Origin: Chlorops oryzae
Taxonomy: Eukaryota > Arthropoda > Insecta > Diptera > Chloropidae
Length of the DNA stretch: 64,000 nucleotides
Direction: 5' to 3'
NCBI GenBank assembly: GCA_020466095.1
Contig: CM035806.1
Coordinates: forward strand, 115,548,737-115,612,736
Shown here: in pieces, positions 32,761 through 44,361 of the stretch
Position numbering within the stretch: the stretch's first letter is position 1
Layout of the letters: each line of letters opens with the position of its first letter
Made by a program: the position numbers and the translations under genes
The notes under the pieces: model-generated
What the model was told of the DNA's origin: nothing
The model's input: the letters and a program-made list of their open reading frames with translations, nothing else
Databases searched by the model: none

Positions 32761-34624
32761 TCATAATGTTTCTGTTAGGTCGGTCGGTAGAAGGCATAAC
32801 TTAGTGATAGGTCGGGTCATAATGCCGAACTGAGTCTTGACGTCGACTACACGCACAAGATGATCATTTCCGGGATGCAGCGTGGTGATTTGGCCCTTCC
32901 TCCATTCAAAGGGGGGGGGTCTGTTCATCCATGATTACCACAAAGTCGCCGACCTTAAGGTTTGGCTGCGAAGTCTTCCATTTCTCGCGCTTGTGCAGAC
33001 TCAACAGATATTCAATTTTCCATCGTTGTGCGAATCGATGGTGGAGGATTTTTACCTTTTCCCAGCGAGTCGTAAGGGGTAGATCGGATTGTGAGTCCTC
33101 CGGCCACGCTGTCAGCGGAGCACCTCTCAGAAAGTGGCCGGGCGTCAATGCGAGCAGGTCCTCCGGATCCTCAGACATGGGTGTCAAGGGACGTGAGTTG
33201 AGAACTCCTTCGATGCGTGCGAGAAGTGTTGTAAATTCTTCAAATGAGAATTTAATGGCGCCAGCTGTCTTCACGAAATGAGTCTTAAAACTCTTCACCG
33301 CCGCCTCCCAGAGCCCGCCCATATGCGGAGCATGAGGCGGAATCAAATGCCATTCGAAACCTTGAACCGTATAGTGTTGCCGAGTTTTCGTGGAAACGTT
33401 CGATATAAATTCTTCGAATTCAGCCTCTAGTGCATTCCTTGCGCCGACAAAGTTGCGCCCGTTGTCCGAAAATACGCATTTAGGCAGGCCGCGGCGTCCG
33501 ACGAATCTATCGAATGCGGCCCGAAAGGACGCTGTTGAGAGCTCCGAACACAACTCCAGGTGGATGGCCTTGGTGGCGAAACAAACGAATACACATACGT
33601 ATCCTTTCATAAACGGAGCGGTGCGTAAAGTGGAGGTTCTGATGTCGAAGGGGCCCGCAAAGTCGACGCCGGTATGAGTAAACGGTAGTGAAAGCGTTGA
33701 GCGTTCAGCAGACAGAGCTGACATCAGTTGTGTTCTCATTCGGTGGGCATGAATAGTGCATGCGTGGCAGCGGCTGATGCAGCTTTTGATTTTACGCTTA
33801 AGTCTCGCGACGTAAAAGTTCTGTCGCACCGTCCGAAACATAAGTTGGTTTCCCGCATGCAACATAGATCGATGAATGAAATCCAAAAAAAGGCGACAAA
33901 ATGTAGAGGGGGCTGGCAAGATGATCGGGTGTTTTTCGTCGGGTGTGAGGTCGGCATGGGCCAGCCGTCCATTAACCCGCAGCAGCCCATCGCTGTCGAG
34001 CACGGGGTTAAGACTAAGCAGTTGACTCTTCTTATGGACGGGCCGTCGATTGCTTAGCTCTTCATATTCTTCCGGATAATATCGTTTCTGCTCCCCAACG
34101 ATAAGACGAATTTTCACCGCTGTTAGTTCTCGTTGAGAGAGCGCATGGGAGAATTGCGGTGGGCCAGCTGCCTTTCGTGTTCGCTGAATGAATCGCCATG
34201 CGAACCCTAGAAGTCGCAATGCGCGATCGAAACACGAGAAGCGTTCGAGGAGGTCTTCGTGTGCGATAATGGCGGTGAACGATTGCACTTTTCGTTCTTC
34301 GAGTATGGGAGCGGATGGAGTCTTCGGCTGGGGCCAATCCCTCGCAGGTTCCTTTAGCCACGACGGTCCGTGCCACCGCAGGTGATTCGCTTGCAGATCT
34401 TGCGCCGAGGATCCTCTAGTACCGAAATCAGCTGGATTGTCCTGCGATCTCACATGGTGCCAGGGGAGATTGCCAGTGTTGGTGATAATCTGCGACACTC
34501 GGTTGGCCACGTACGTCTTCCAGGCATTAGGGGGTCGCTTGAGCCAGGCCAGCACAATTGAGGCATCAGTCCATAGAAAGGTGTCATGGATTTTACCAGT
34601 TTGGACAACAACACCGCGGCACAC
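32761..34624 (-). pseudogene. BEL element 2 RNase H end and integrase
   Basis: The 572-codon frame (34624-32906) covers the RNase H end (TFLWTDASIVLAWLKRP), HV.S.DNPADFGTRG, the connection, an HHCC-like segment and the DDE core (GVDFAGPFDI, VFSDNGRNFVGA, GLWEAAVKSF). It ends inside a run of C residues near 32915 (QTPPL). In the next frame the natural tail continues (FEWRKGQITTLHPGNDHLV ... TRPITKLCLLP) to TGA 32761-32763, so one extra base in the C run broke it. Catalytic residues are intact. Confidence 0.88.
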
Positions 34625-35088
34625 AATTCGAGGCGTGGCAGGCTCACCGTCTGTAAAGGCGCCACCTTCGACTAAGCGGTCAATAAAAGAGTGTTGGCGT
34701 TATCGAGTGTTTCAACTCGAAGATATATGGCAGCGCAGTACGCTCGCTCTGACGCGTCACAGAATCCGTGTACCTGAATGCTCGCGGCAGGCTCATACTG
34801 AAGCCACCGTGGAATCTGAATCTGTTCGATGAAAGGCAGATCTTCTAAGAAGGCGTTCCATTTGGCTAGTGCGTCACTGGTGACTCGTTCACCCCACGCA
34901 GTGCCTTCCAGCCATAGCTGCTGCATAAGCACTTTGGCTCGTATCACGATCGGCGTCAGCCATCCGGCCGGATCGAATAACTTGGCGATGTCCGATAGGA
35001 TCTGACGCTTGGTCTCAGAAGTGGATGTCCTCGTCGTCAACCGATACGAGAAGCAGTCAGTCACGGCGTTCCACCGGATTCCCAGCAT
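34450..35088 (-). pseudogene. BEL element 2 RT end and RNase H start
   Basis: From about 35100 the frame reads MLGIRWNAVTD, then SDIAKLFDPAGWLTPI (RT thumb) and VHGFCDASERAYCAAIYLR (RNase H). A TAG at about 34672 replaces a Lys codon before VAPLQTVSLPRLELC. After LLSKLVKS a frameshift near 34605 moves the sequence into the integrase-bearing frame. Both lesions are small. Confidence 0.85.
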
Positions 35089-36674
35089 CTTTGCGTTGCT
35101 ATGGGCGTCGAACTTGAGAAATCTGCGTTTAATAAATGAGTGGCCTCAATCCCTTCCAGCAATGTCCTGTGATTTGCGGTAATTTTCCGAAGCGGAAATC
35201 CTGCCGACTGAAGCGTGGTGAAGAGTTGCGTCTGGGCCTCGAGCGCGTCCGCCAGCGTATGGCCGCCCGACAATACGTCATCGACATAAGTTTCATTTTT
35301 TAAAATGAACGCAGCTCGGGGAGCCGCATCGCCAGTGTCGTCGGCTAACTGGTGGAGGGTTCGGATGGCCAAATATGGTGCACAATTCACTCTGAAGGTG
35401 ACCGTCTTCAGCTCGAAATCCTTGACCGGTGCGGTAGGATCATCTCGGAACAAAATTCGTTGAAATGCGCGATCCGCTTTGTGGACCAAAATTTGGCGGT
35501 ACATTTTTTCAATGTTGCCGTTGAAAACGAATCGATAGGTGCGCCAATTGAGCAACAAGATAACTAAGTCGGCTTGTAGAACTGGGCCCACGTGCAGCAC
35601 ATCATTCAGAGATGACTTGGCGGTGGTTTTCTGGGATGCGTTGAAAGCCACTCTCACCTTGGTAGAGGTACTCTCTGGTTTAACAACCGCGTGATGAGGC
35701 AGATGAAACGAAGAGCAGGTTCCGTTGTGGGAGATTTCAAAAGGGGGCGTGGCCGGTTCCATATGACCACTTGTGATGTATTCTCGTAGTACGGCATTGT
35801 AAGTTTCATTCATCGCAGCTTGTCGTTGGAGTCTCCTTTCCAAACACGTATATTGCCTGAGCGCCAATGATCGAGACGCGCCAAGCTGCAAAGAAAGTTT
35901 AGAAAATTGTTCTTTAAATGGCAATCGAACGACATATCTACCATCGGTGCTGCGAACGGTGGTTCGGGAGTACAATTTGTCACAGTATTCGTCCTCGGGA
36001 GAAGCCGGAAGTTTCTGAGGTATCTCTTCTTGTTCCCAAAAGCTCTTGAGAAGATCATGAAGCGACTCCGGCGGCTCCGTGATGGTAGTGCATGTGGCGA
36101 ACGATTGCGTCGACTCGACAGAGATAGGGCCACTAAGGTACCATCCGAATACGGAATTTTGAGCCAACAGACTGCCTCCGATGTTGACCCGAAGTCCCGA
36201 GAGCTTGATTTTCGGTAGAAGATCCGATCCAACGACCATGTCGATGCGCCCTGGATCCATGAAGTGTGGATCGGCCAACTCCAGAGAAGCTAATTCTGTG
36301 GAGTCCACATATCGTGCTCGTGACGATGGCAGCAAATTTGTTAATTTTGGTATTACGACGGCCGCCACCTCCTCTTGGAATTGGGAGCGCGGGGATGCCA
36401 GAGTGAGCACGCATTCCCTTTTCGCCGTTTGTGACGACTGCCCGCCCATGCCGGACACGGTGCAAATTTTGGCGTGGGTGGGCAGTTTGAGCTGCAGTTG
36501 CATGCGCTCCGTTATAAATGTTCGTTGAGAGCCCTGATCCAGGAGCACTCTCAAAGTGAACCGCTCGCCCTGATGGAGGATGTGCGCGAGGGCAGTAGGT
36601 AATAGGACCTGAGTGTGGCTGTCAGCCACATGTGCGTTGGTTTGATGGGAGGAAATCGAAGCTCCAATTGGGGA
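35061..36674 (-). pseudogene. BEL element 2 protease and reverse transcriptase
   Basis: In frame with gag after a TGA at 36675-36677. The protease has RVLLDQGSQRTFITERM with the active-site Asp and ends at VVGSDLLPK and FGWYLSGPI. RT contains HHAVVKPESTSTKVRVAFNA, LNDVLHVGPVLQADL, FNGNIEKMYRQI, FRVNCAPYLAIRTL and the catalytic ETYVDDVLSG. The frame leaves the true reading near 35105 (DFSSSTP in place of DFLKFD) through a one-base shift. The finger region missing from BEL element 1 is complete here. Confidence 0.9.
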
Positions 36675-36677
36675 CGG

Positions 36678-37952
36678 TCACGTCGCCGATGATGCAACAG
36701 CGGAGCTCGTCGTCGACGGGCCGGGGGTCTGGGAGGACGGAGGAGAAGCATCATTCGGTGAGACCGCGGGAGCATGTCCATGAAGCAGCGTGTGATGCCG
36801 CTTCTTACACTTCGCACATCGATAGGGGCTGGTACATTTTGCCGAGCGATGGGAGGCAGTTAAACAATTATAACATCTCTTAGTTTGCGTAATAAATCTA
36901 TGACGATCGTCGACCGTCATTTCCAAAAATTGTGGGCACTGTCGCAGTGCGTGATCATTTCCACACAGGTGGCACACGTTCGCCGTCAGTTCACGAGCTA
37001 GAAAGACGTTCGTAGGTGGTGAAGAAGGAGTCAATGAGGGGGCGTAGTGGCTGATGGCGGTGAAATTGGCAATGCGTTCAGCGATCTCGAAGCGTCTTTG
37101 CATGAATTCCTTCATTTGTTGCCACGTAGGAGGTTCCCGTTGAGATGAAAGCGAATGCTCCCAGTCCAGCATGGCTTGAGCAGGTAGACGCCGTGCGCAA
37201 AAATACACCAAAGTGGGATCCACCAAATTCACGACTCCTTGACTTTTCATCACGGCGAGGCTGTCGTTGACAGTGGACAGGAGTTGTAAAATCGCTCCAC
37301 TTGTCTCTTCTTTAATGTCTGGCGAGTCGAAGAGAAGCTTAAGTTGGTTATCAATGAGCAATCGTCGATTCTCATACCGCGCCTTGAGAGCTTCCCACGT
37401 GTCATCGAACCTCCCTTCACTTGGGGGAAATCCTCTAACAATTTGGTTGGCCGCACCTGACGTCTTATCGTGAAGGTGGATGAGTCGCTGGACCGGACCA
37501 ATGCTGGAGTTGTGGATATACAAGATCTTGAAGCGATCGCGGAATGCTGGCCACTCATTATAACCGCCGGCAAACACCTTTACGTCACACAATGGAACTC
37601 TGAAGCTGGTATCGATTTCGGTTTCTCGAACGCGTGGCATGTGTGTACTGGACAACGGAGCCGGACTCGAAAATACCTCTAATTGCTCATTAAGATAACC
37701 TTTCGCCTCGTAGTACAAAGCGCGGCATTCCTCCATAATGGCTGATAAATTTTCGTAGGCGGCTGAATCCGTTCCGCTTCCTAGGCATACTTCGTCAAAA
37801 ACCTTGCACAGATCCTTCCACTTGAGCTCGAGGTCCTCCAGATGCGCATCCAATCTAAATCGCGAAGAATTCAACCCCTCATGTCTGTCATTCCATGAGC
37901 ACAATTTTTTAAATATCCCTACAATGTGGTTCAATTTCGCGGTAGAAGTCAT
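36678..37952 (-). CDS. BEL element 2 gag
   Basis: 424 codons from ATG 37952. It has the DUF1759-like domain (GGYNEWPAFRDRFKILY, then NQIVRGFPPSEG and YENRRLLIDNQLKLLF) and zinc knuckles CHLCGNDHALRQC, CYNCLTASHRSAKC and CAKCKKRHHTLLH, followed by a Pro/Ser-rich end. It closes at TGA 36675-36677, where the same frame continues into protease. That TGA may be a mutated CGA, so gag-pol was probably one frame. It would form the particle and bind genomic RNA. Confidence 0.88.
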   Translation of the reverse strand: MTSTAKLNHIVGIFKKLCSWNDRHEGLNSSRFRLDAHLEDLELKWKDLCKVFDEVCLGSGTDSAAYENLSAIMEECRALYYEAKGYLNEQLEVFSSPAPLSSTHMPRVRETEIDTSFRVPLCDVKVFAGGYNEWPAFRDRFKILYIHNSSIGPVQRLIHLHDKTSGAANQIVRGFPPSEGRFDDTWEALKARYENRRLLIDNQLKLLFDSPDIKEETSGAILQLLSTVNDSLAVMKSQGVVNLVDPTLVYFCARRLPAQAMLDWEHSLSSQREPPTWQQMKEFMQRRFEIAERIANFTAISHYAPSLTPSSPPTNVFLARELTANVCHLCGNDHALRQCPQFLEMTVDDRHRFITQTKRCYNCLTASHRSAKCTSPYRCAKCKKRHHTLLHGHAPAVSPNDASPPSSQTPGPSTTSSAVASSAT

Positions 37953-38621
37953 GTCGATGATTGTCTTGGCTCGATGTATGAATTTTACCTGTTACGCTTG
38001 AACAACCAAATACTAACCTTCACAACCAACCTTCCACGTAAATTTTATTGCCGCAATGAAATTCAAATTGTTTGAATATAAGTCAGGCTTTATTTAAATT
38101 GGTTAGCTAGTACACCAATCAATTTAGCAAATACGCAAATAAAAAAGCAGTCGAAATTTAATTGTCAATTCTTTATTTCTCAAAAGGCTAGCCAGTTCAA
38201 CCTACTTATAATTTTCGCATACGAAAGAAATCCGCTTTGCTTCGCACAACAACTGCGAATTCAAATCGAAAAAATCAAACAGCGACCGAAAAAACAAACG
38301 GTAGCAGCGCTGCGATATAGCTGACCAACGTGCTTGTCTTTTTATTTGCTTTGTCTTCTCTTTGCTCACGTGCAAACGCCGTTAGGCCTATCAAGACACA
38401 CAGCAACGCAAATATACGCACTGGTCACCCCGCTGCCGCTCACCTTTTGGTTTCTCCTTGCCACGAGAGAGACAGGCACTTTAGTTCGAATGAGAAAAAA
38501 AAAACCTTCCAAGCACTGCACTTCCAATGTCCGTTAGACTTTGAAGGGCACTGGAAGGCTCACACCGCGTGCACTGGAATGGGCTCTGGATGGAATTTTT
38601 TTGTCCCAGAAGCCAGGACTC

Positions 38622-38639
38622 CTGGACACAGGATCGCCA
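38622..38639 (-). other. Probable primer-binding site of BEL element 2
   Basis: One base inside the 5' LTR the minus strand reads TGGCGATCCTGTGTCCAG, starting with the TGG expected opposite a tRNA CCA end. I could not assign the tRNA with certainty. The leader between it and gag (37953-38621) has no other feature. Confidence 0.5.
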
Positions 38640-38640
38640 A

Positions 38641-39133
38641 TGTTTGGGCCCGTAAAGATTGGGGCAAAGGGAAATCAAGTTTAAGTCAATAAAAAGCACG
38701 TACCTTTGATGACGGCGACGTCGAACGGATCGCTGCTGGTATGTCTGGTGCTGAGATGAATATAGTTGTTGTTGTTGTTGCTGCTGCCGTTGTGGATGCT
38801 GCTTGGGTTGGTTGCCTCGTGGATTTTAAAATGGGTCCCTTGTTGGATTAAGTGTCGGTTTAGAATATTATCAAAAAAAATGTCGCGAACGCGGCTCGAA
38901 CTTCAATCGAGTGACTTTCGAATAAAAACTCGCGGAACGTTTTAGCAAGATCGCGGACGTGCGCTTCGTTTCACGAATCGTTTTGAATCTACCTCTCAAC
39001 TTGACCGGTGTTGCCAGTCAAGCTCGGCGGGAAAAAAGGCGAACAGCTGTGCTCTGAGTGCTGCCCTCCTTCTTCCCGTTTTTTCGCCGCTGGTGGGATC
39101 TGGCTGCGTAGCGACAGCGGCAAAAAACGGACA
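38641..39133 (-). repeat. 5' LTR of BEL element 2
   Basis: 493 bp, full length, starting TGTTTGGGCCCGTAAAG on the plus strand and ending AAACGGACA, followed by the CGAAG duplication. It contains a GTTGTTGTTGTTGTTGCTGC stretch shared with the other LTR. Confidence 0.92.
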
Positions 39134-39284
39134 CGAAGTTTTTATCATATTCGATTCGCCTTTTTGTCGAATTTTCTATCATATTCGATTAGCAAAATAA
39201 TCATTAATTGTTTAATGTAAATGTAATTTAATGTAAAATTCAAATAACAGTTTTATTATAAGAGTATTTTCGGTATAAAAAAAA

Positions 39285-39415
39285 AAACGGTCTAATGCTG
39301 GTAACCACACTTTTGAATCCACCAGCTGTGGGATTTGAACACCGAACCTCTTGATTTCTAATCATATTTCTCGTCTGCTTACCCATTACGCCGCACAGTG
39401 TCGCGAGTGCGGCCA
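39285..39415 (-). repeat. tRNA-like sequence (SINE or tRNA pseudogene)
   Basis: On the minus strand GCGGCGTAATGGGTAAGC fits a Pol III A box. About 40 bases on, GGTGTTCAAATCCCAC fits a B box. T and acceptor stems do not pair properly, so a functional tRNA is unlikely. A run of T then A follows. Not related in sequence to the SINE at 57743. Confidence 0.5.
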
Positions 39416-39424
39416 AAAATGCAC

Positions 39425-39792
39425 TTTCGAAATTATTCAAAATTCTAATTGGTTTTATTAGTAAATACATGTACTAAGAAAATCAAAAAGAATAATGCAA
39501 AAATTTCAAATCGTTTAACCGCAGGACCGTGCCAAAGTTGCACTTCACGAAATCGGCCTATTCGCTCAAACACGTGCAAAAATATGTGTTCATATTCAAG
39601 AAGCGTTTATTAGCTTAATTTTAGCTCTATTTTTAAGATATATATGTCAAATTAAAATATAATATTTCTACTTTCTGGCAACATTAATTTATTGTTCATA
39701 TTTATTACGTATGGGAAGTTCCGTTACTTTAATGTGTACAAAGTGAAAAAAGTGGATTTTATGGCGATTTTAATTTTTAAAAACAAATAAAA
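39425..39792. other. AT-rich stretch, nothing recognised
   Basis: About 370 bp of AT-rich sequence without ORF or repeat structure that I can support. Confidence 0.35.
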
Positions 39793-39977
39793 CAAGTAAG
39801 GGTGTTATAGTCAGGCGACCCTGACAATAAAATACCCGACACAGACATACGTGTTCAAATAGTTTGTAATATCAAGAGGTGTGGTTTGCTGGGTTGCGCC
39901 GATCAGCTGTGCGATTTTAAGAGCGAAAAATTTTATTAAATATTTTATGCAAATATCAAACAAAAAAGCTACGATAA

Positions 39978-40664
39978 ATGAAAAATCTATTAAATATGAG
40001 TCAACGAAATGAGGCGCTTTCAACACCACTTAAAAGGATGCTTCATGAAACGTCGCCGGATGATCTCCGAAACGAATCAAGGAAAATGAAAGTGGGTGAT
40101 ATTACGGTGTCCGAGCTCATGCAGCTTATAAAGCATTCAAATCAGGACATATTGGTCAAATTAGACACTACGAATGCCGCTCTCTCCGATGTCAAAGAGC
40201 AGAACACAGAACTGAAACACCAGGTAGAAACCTTGCGTCTGGAGCGCGAAAAAGTTCGTATAAGAATATCCAACCTCGAAAACAGGCTAAAGGAAAGAAA
40301 CTTGCTGTTCAAAGGCCTCGTGGCTAAAAATCGTCCATCCGATGAAGTAAATAGGGTGCTGCACGATATCCTTAAATTAACACTTCCCATCAGCGTCAGA
40401 TCTACCAAAAAGTTGTTCCAATATGGCGATCAGATGTGCGTATTAGTTGAGCTTGAAACAGGAGAAGGTGTACACGAAATACTAAAAAATTTTAAGAACC
40501 TTGCTGGCTCAGGTGTAATCATCGAACGTGATCTGAATGAGGACAAACAACAAGCAAAAACGGTCATGCTTCAACTCCGAAATTCTGTGAAATTGCTCAA
40601 CACAAGTCATCGAGTTTTCGTCAGAGACGACCGCATACGAATCGCAGACAAATGGTTTTATTAG
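39978..40664 (+). CDS. LINE ORF1, coiled-coil RNA-binding protein
   Basis: 228 codons, intact. Residues about 55-110 form a heptad-rich coiled coil (LDTTNAALSDVKEQNTELKH, then EREKVRIRISNLENRL). An RRM-like fold follows (NLLFKGLVAKNR ... VLVELETGEGVHEI) and a basic end (VFVRDDRIRIADKWFY). This is the layout of L1-type ORF1 proteins, which trimerise and coat the element RNA. It starts about 95 bp from the element's 5' end, and ORF2 begins about 180 bp downstream. Confidence 0.8.
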   Translation: MKNLLNMSQRNEALSTPLKRMLHETSPDDLRNESRKMKVGDITVSELMQLIKHSNQDILVKLDTTNAALSDVKEQNTELKHQVETLRLEREKVRIRISNLENRLKERNLLFKGLVAKNRPSDEVNRVLHDILKLTLPISVRSTKKLFQYGDQMCVLVELETGEGVHEILKNFKNLAGSGVIIERDLNEDKQQAKTVMLQLRNSVKLLNTSHRVFVRDDRIRIADKWFY

Positions 40665-43075
40665 AGCAAACAACGCATACTCATGCATGGCGATGGACCT
40701 GCTGGTGACGCCTTTCATAGTTTACTTGGTGACCATGCCAAAAAGATCTGCACCGACTACACCACCCTTCTCGCAAATGTTATATCAAAAAACTGAATAA
40801 TAACACCGCAAATACATTTGAAAGCAACAACAATAACAACTCCTTTAAAATTTTGTTTTGGAATGTTCATGGAATATCGAACTTTTTAATGAAGCGGAAT
40901 TTCGAGACTGTCAAATCATAGGGCTCTGTGAAACGTGGCAAAGAACAAACTTTATCGATACAACAACAACATTAAACAACTTCAACCACATATCATCTTG
41001 TGCGACAAGGGAAAAGTCAACTGGAAGGGCCAGTGGAGGCATACTATATCTAAGCAATAAGTCCATCGAAGTAACTACAATTGATAATTCCTCGCTCTGG
41101 GTATTTACTCTCAATAGTTTAAGTAACTTTAAGTTTATTTTAGGTATTATATACTTCAAACCAAATAATGAAATGTCTAGTTCCCTGATAGAAATGCTTG
41201 AGATTATATTATATGATATTGCGATGAAGTATCCACAAACCCCAGTTATAATTGGAGGAGATTTCAATGCTAGAGTAGGGGTAGAAGGCAATAACGATTC
41301 TCTCGTAGGAATAAACTCAAGCCTAGAACCTTTCAGAAGCTCTTTTGATACACAATTAAATGCTCGCGGGAGGTTACTTATAAATTGCACGAAAAAAAAG
41401 TGTTTTAGTTTACTAAATGGCCGAACGCCGGGTGATCTTGAAGGCGACTTTACATTTTTAAATAATTACTCACTCATTAAACGAGCATACCTCATGTGTC
41501 GCAAGACAAGTTCTAAAGTGGAATGAAAGCAAAACAGTAGATTTTAGAAACCTATTGAGGAGTCAAAATCACCAGCTAAGTGCTGTTGACAATTTTTCTT
41601 CCACCACAATAGAGCAACAAAATAATTATCTAATTATGGCTTTAACGGGAGCTGCAAGGGAGCTAAATATGGTCAAAAATATTTCAAATAGAAATCTTAA
41701 TAAGGCAAAAAATCCCTGGTTTGATTCTGAGCTACGAAATTTCAAAAAGCGACTCAACGCTTCCCTTAAAGAATGCAAAAGAAACCATTTTAGAGCAGAT
41801 ACAAAAATCGCCTTCTTACATCTTAAATCGGAATATAAAACTCTAACAGCAACAAAGAAAAAAATGTATGAAAAAAGCTTACTGGAAAAATTTTACAACA
41901 TTAAAAACGCTAAAGAATTTTGGGGCTTGATTAAATCATGCAATCGAAAACCGTTCAGCATATGCCCGATATCTACCCAGGACTGTGAAACATTTTTTGC
42001 CGCTATGTATCCCACAAGGATGCATTTAAAACTTTCGTTCTTTGGTACATTTGATCGAATTTTAGACGCAGATATATCCCTCGATGAAGTGCTGAAAGCC
42101 CTTCAAAACTGCAAAAACAATAAAGCTCCAGGTGAGGATCAGATTAGTGCCGAATTCTATAAGGCTACGCCAATTGAATATGTAAGTCACCTTGTGTCAC
42201 TGTTCAACAACATTCTCACGTTTGGTGAAACCCCTAAGTCGTGGTCACGATCTCTTTTGGTCCTCTTCCATAAAAAGGGAAATCAAAATAACCCTCTCTG
42301 CAATATAATAGCGAAACTCTTTACCAGTATCCTAGCAGCTAGGCTGACATTGTGGTCTGACATCAATAAAACTCTTCCGGAAACACAAAGTGGTTTTCGA
42401 AGAGGGCGAAACTGCATTGACAACGTCTTTACATTGCAAGCAGCTATACAATTGCATTTGAGGCACAAAAAAACCTCCCTCCTAGCACTTTTCGTAGATT
42501 TTCGAAGAGCTTTTGTCTCAATTGCACATGATCTACTGTGGCAAAAACTTTACCAAAACGGCATAAGCCCTAGATTTATTCACATAGTCAAATCGCTTTA
42601 CGACCATGCTTGTTTTACTGCAAAGCTAAATGATTCATTTACCAGGGAATTTTCTGTCACAGAGGGAGTGCTGCAAGGAGAAATTTTGAGCTCCATTCTC
42701 TTCATACTATTCATTTCTGATATGGAAACGGTATTTAGAGAAAAGGGTATTGAGGGCCCCAACATCGATGGCATAAATGACTTACTTCTCTTATTGTTTG
42801 CTGAAGATGCAGTCGTATTAGCGCGCTCGCCGGTGATTTTAAAGAAAATATTAAGGGTTTTGGAACGTAACTGTGACATAAATAAACTAACTGTAAATTC
42901 TACAAAAACTTAAATAGTTCATTTTAGAAAAGGTGGCAGGCAATCCTCCGAAAACTTTTTTTTACAAAAACCAAAAATTGGCTATCGTAAGTTCATACAC
43001 GTACTTAGGGATTCCTTTTTCGAGTTCTTCTTTAGGTAAATGTGCTGCAGAAGCAGCAATCAAAAAGGGCATATA

Positions 43076-44361
43076 ACAGGTTGGCTGATAAGTCCCCGGT
43101 CTGACACATAGATGGCGTCGCTAGTATTAAATGCATATTATTTTTATATAGTGGCAACCTTCAAATGACAAATGATTCGTGTCAAAATTTGACGTCTGTA
43201 AGTCAATTAGCTTGTGAGATAGAGCGTCTTTTGTGAAGCAACTTTTGTTATTGTGAAAAAAATGGAAAAAAAGGAATTTCGTGTTTTGATAAAATACTGT
43301 TTTCTGAAGGGAAAAAATACAGTGGAAGCAAAAACTTGGCTTGGTAATGAGTTTCCGGACTCTGCCCCAGGAAAATGAACAATAATTGATTGGTATGCAA
43401 AATTCAAGCGTGGTGAAATGAGCACGGAGGACGGTGAACGCAGTGGACGCCCGAAAGAGGTGGTTACCGACGAAAACATCAAAAAAATTCACAAAATGAT
43501 TTTGACTGACCGTAAAATGAAGCAGAGGCCTTAAAGATATCAAAGGAACGTGTTGGTCATATCATTCATCAATATTTGGATATGAAAAAGCTCTGTGCAA
43601 AATGGGTGCCGCGCGAGCTCAGATTTGACCAAAAACAACAACGTGTTGATGATTCTGAGCGGTGTTTGCAGCTGTTAACTCGCAATACACCCGAGTTTTT
43701 GCGTCGATATGTGACAATGGATGAAACATGGCTCTATCACTACACGCCTGAGTCCAATCGACAGTCGGCTGAGTGGACAGCGATCGGTAAACCGTCTCCG
43801 AAGCGTGGAAAGCCTCAAAAGTCCGCTGGCAAAGTAATGGCCTCTGTTTTTGGGATGGGCATGGAATAATTTTTATTGATTATCTTGAGAAGGGAAAAAC
43901 CATCAACAGTGACTATTATATGTCGTTATTGGAGCGTTTGAAGGTCGAAATCGCGGCAAAACGGCCCCATATGAAGAAGAAAAAAGTGTTGTTCCACCAA
44001 GACAACGCACCGTGCCACAAGTCATTGAAAACGATGGCAAAAATTCATGAATTAGGCTTCGAATTGCTTCCCCACCCACCGTATTCTCCAGATCTAGCCC
44101 CCAGCGGCTTTTTCTTGTTCTCAGACCTCAAAAGGATGCTCGCAGGCAAAAAATTTGGCTGCAATGAAGAGGTGATCGCCGAAACTGAGGCCTATTTTGA
44201 GGCAAAACCGAAGGAGTACTACCAAAATGGTATTTAGAAATTGGAAGGTCGTTATAATCGTTGTATCGCTCTTGAAGGGAACTATGTTGAATAATAAAAA
44301 CGAATTTTGACAAAAAAATGTGTTTTTCTTTGTTAGACCGGGGACTTATTAGCCAACCTGT
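43076..44361 (+). mobile_element. Himar1-like (irritans subfamily) mariner transposon
   Basis: The ends begin ACAGGTTGGCTGATAAGTCC and its inverse, the known Himar1 terminal repeat, with TA on both sides (43074-43075, 44362-44363). The length is 1286 bp. It lies inside LINE ORF2, so it is younger than that LINE. The transposase is defective (see 43262-44294). Close relation to the horn-fly element is from my memory of Himar1. Confidence 0.93.
43262..44294 (+). pseudogene. mariner transposase (Himar1-like), inactivated
   Basis: From ATG 43262 the protein follows Himar1 closely: KKEFRVLIKYCFLKGKNTVE (HTH), KLCAKWVPREL, RRYVTMDETWLYHY, LFHQDNAPCHKS and HPPYSPDLAPSG. A TGA at 43378 replaces Ser after PGK. 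A short deletion near 43525 removes a few residues (LIEIA type) and shifts the frame. Another frame loss lies after MASVFGMGME, and a TAG at 44235 replaces Lys. Of the three catalytic Asp, MDETW and HQDN are intact, but the third (usually LAPSDFF) is Gly. It ends at TAA 44292-44294. Confidence 0.9.

Larger units (their letters stand above)
31350..39133 (-). mobile_element. BEL/Pao LTR retrotransposon 2, complete with both LTRs
   Basis: LTRs at 31350-31752 and 38641-39133 begin TG and end CA on the minus strand (TGTCCGTTTTTTGCC ... GGGCCCAAACA). CGAAG is duplicated outside (31345-31349, 39134-39138). Minus-strand domains in order are gag, protease, RT, RNase H, integrase and a third ORF. The coding sequence is more GC-rich than its surroundings. 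There is a stop between gag and protease, frameshifts in pol and an ~89-bp deletion in the 3' LTR, so the copy is inactive. It is a different family from BEL element 1. Confidence 0.93.

Noticed and set aside
39285..39415. Functional tRNA gene on the minus strand
   Set aside because: Good A and B boxes, but the T stem has three mismatches and no acceptor stem forms; kept only as a tRNA-like repeat.
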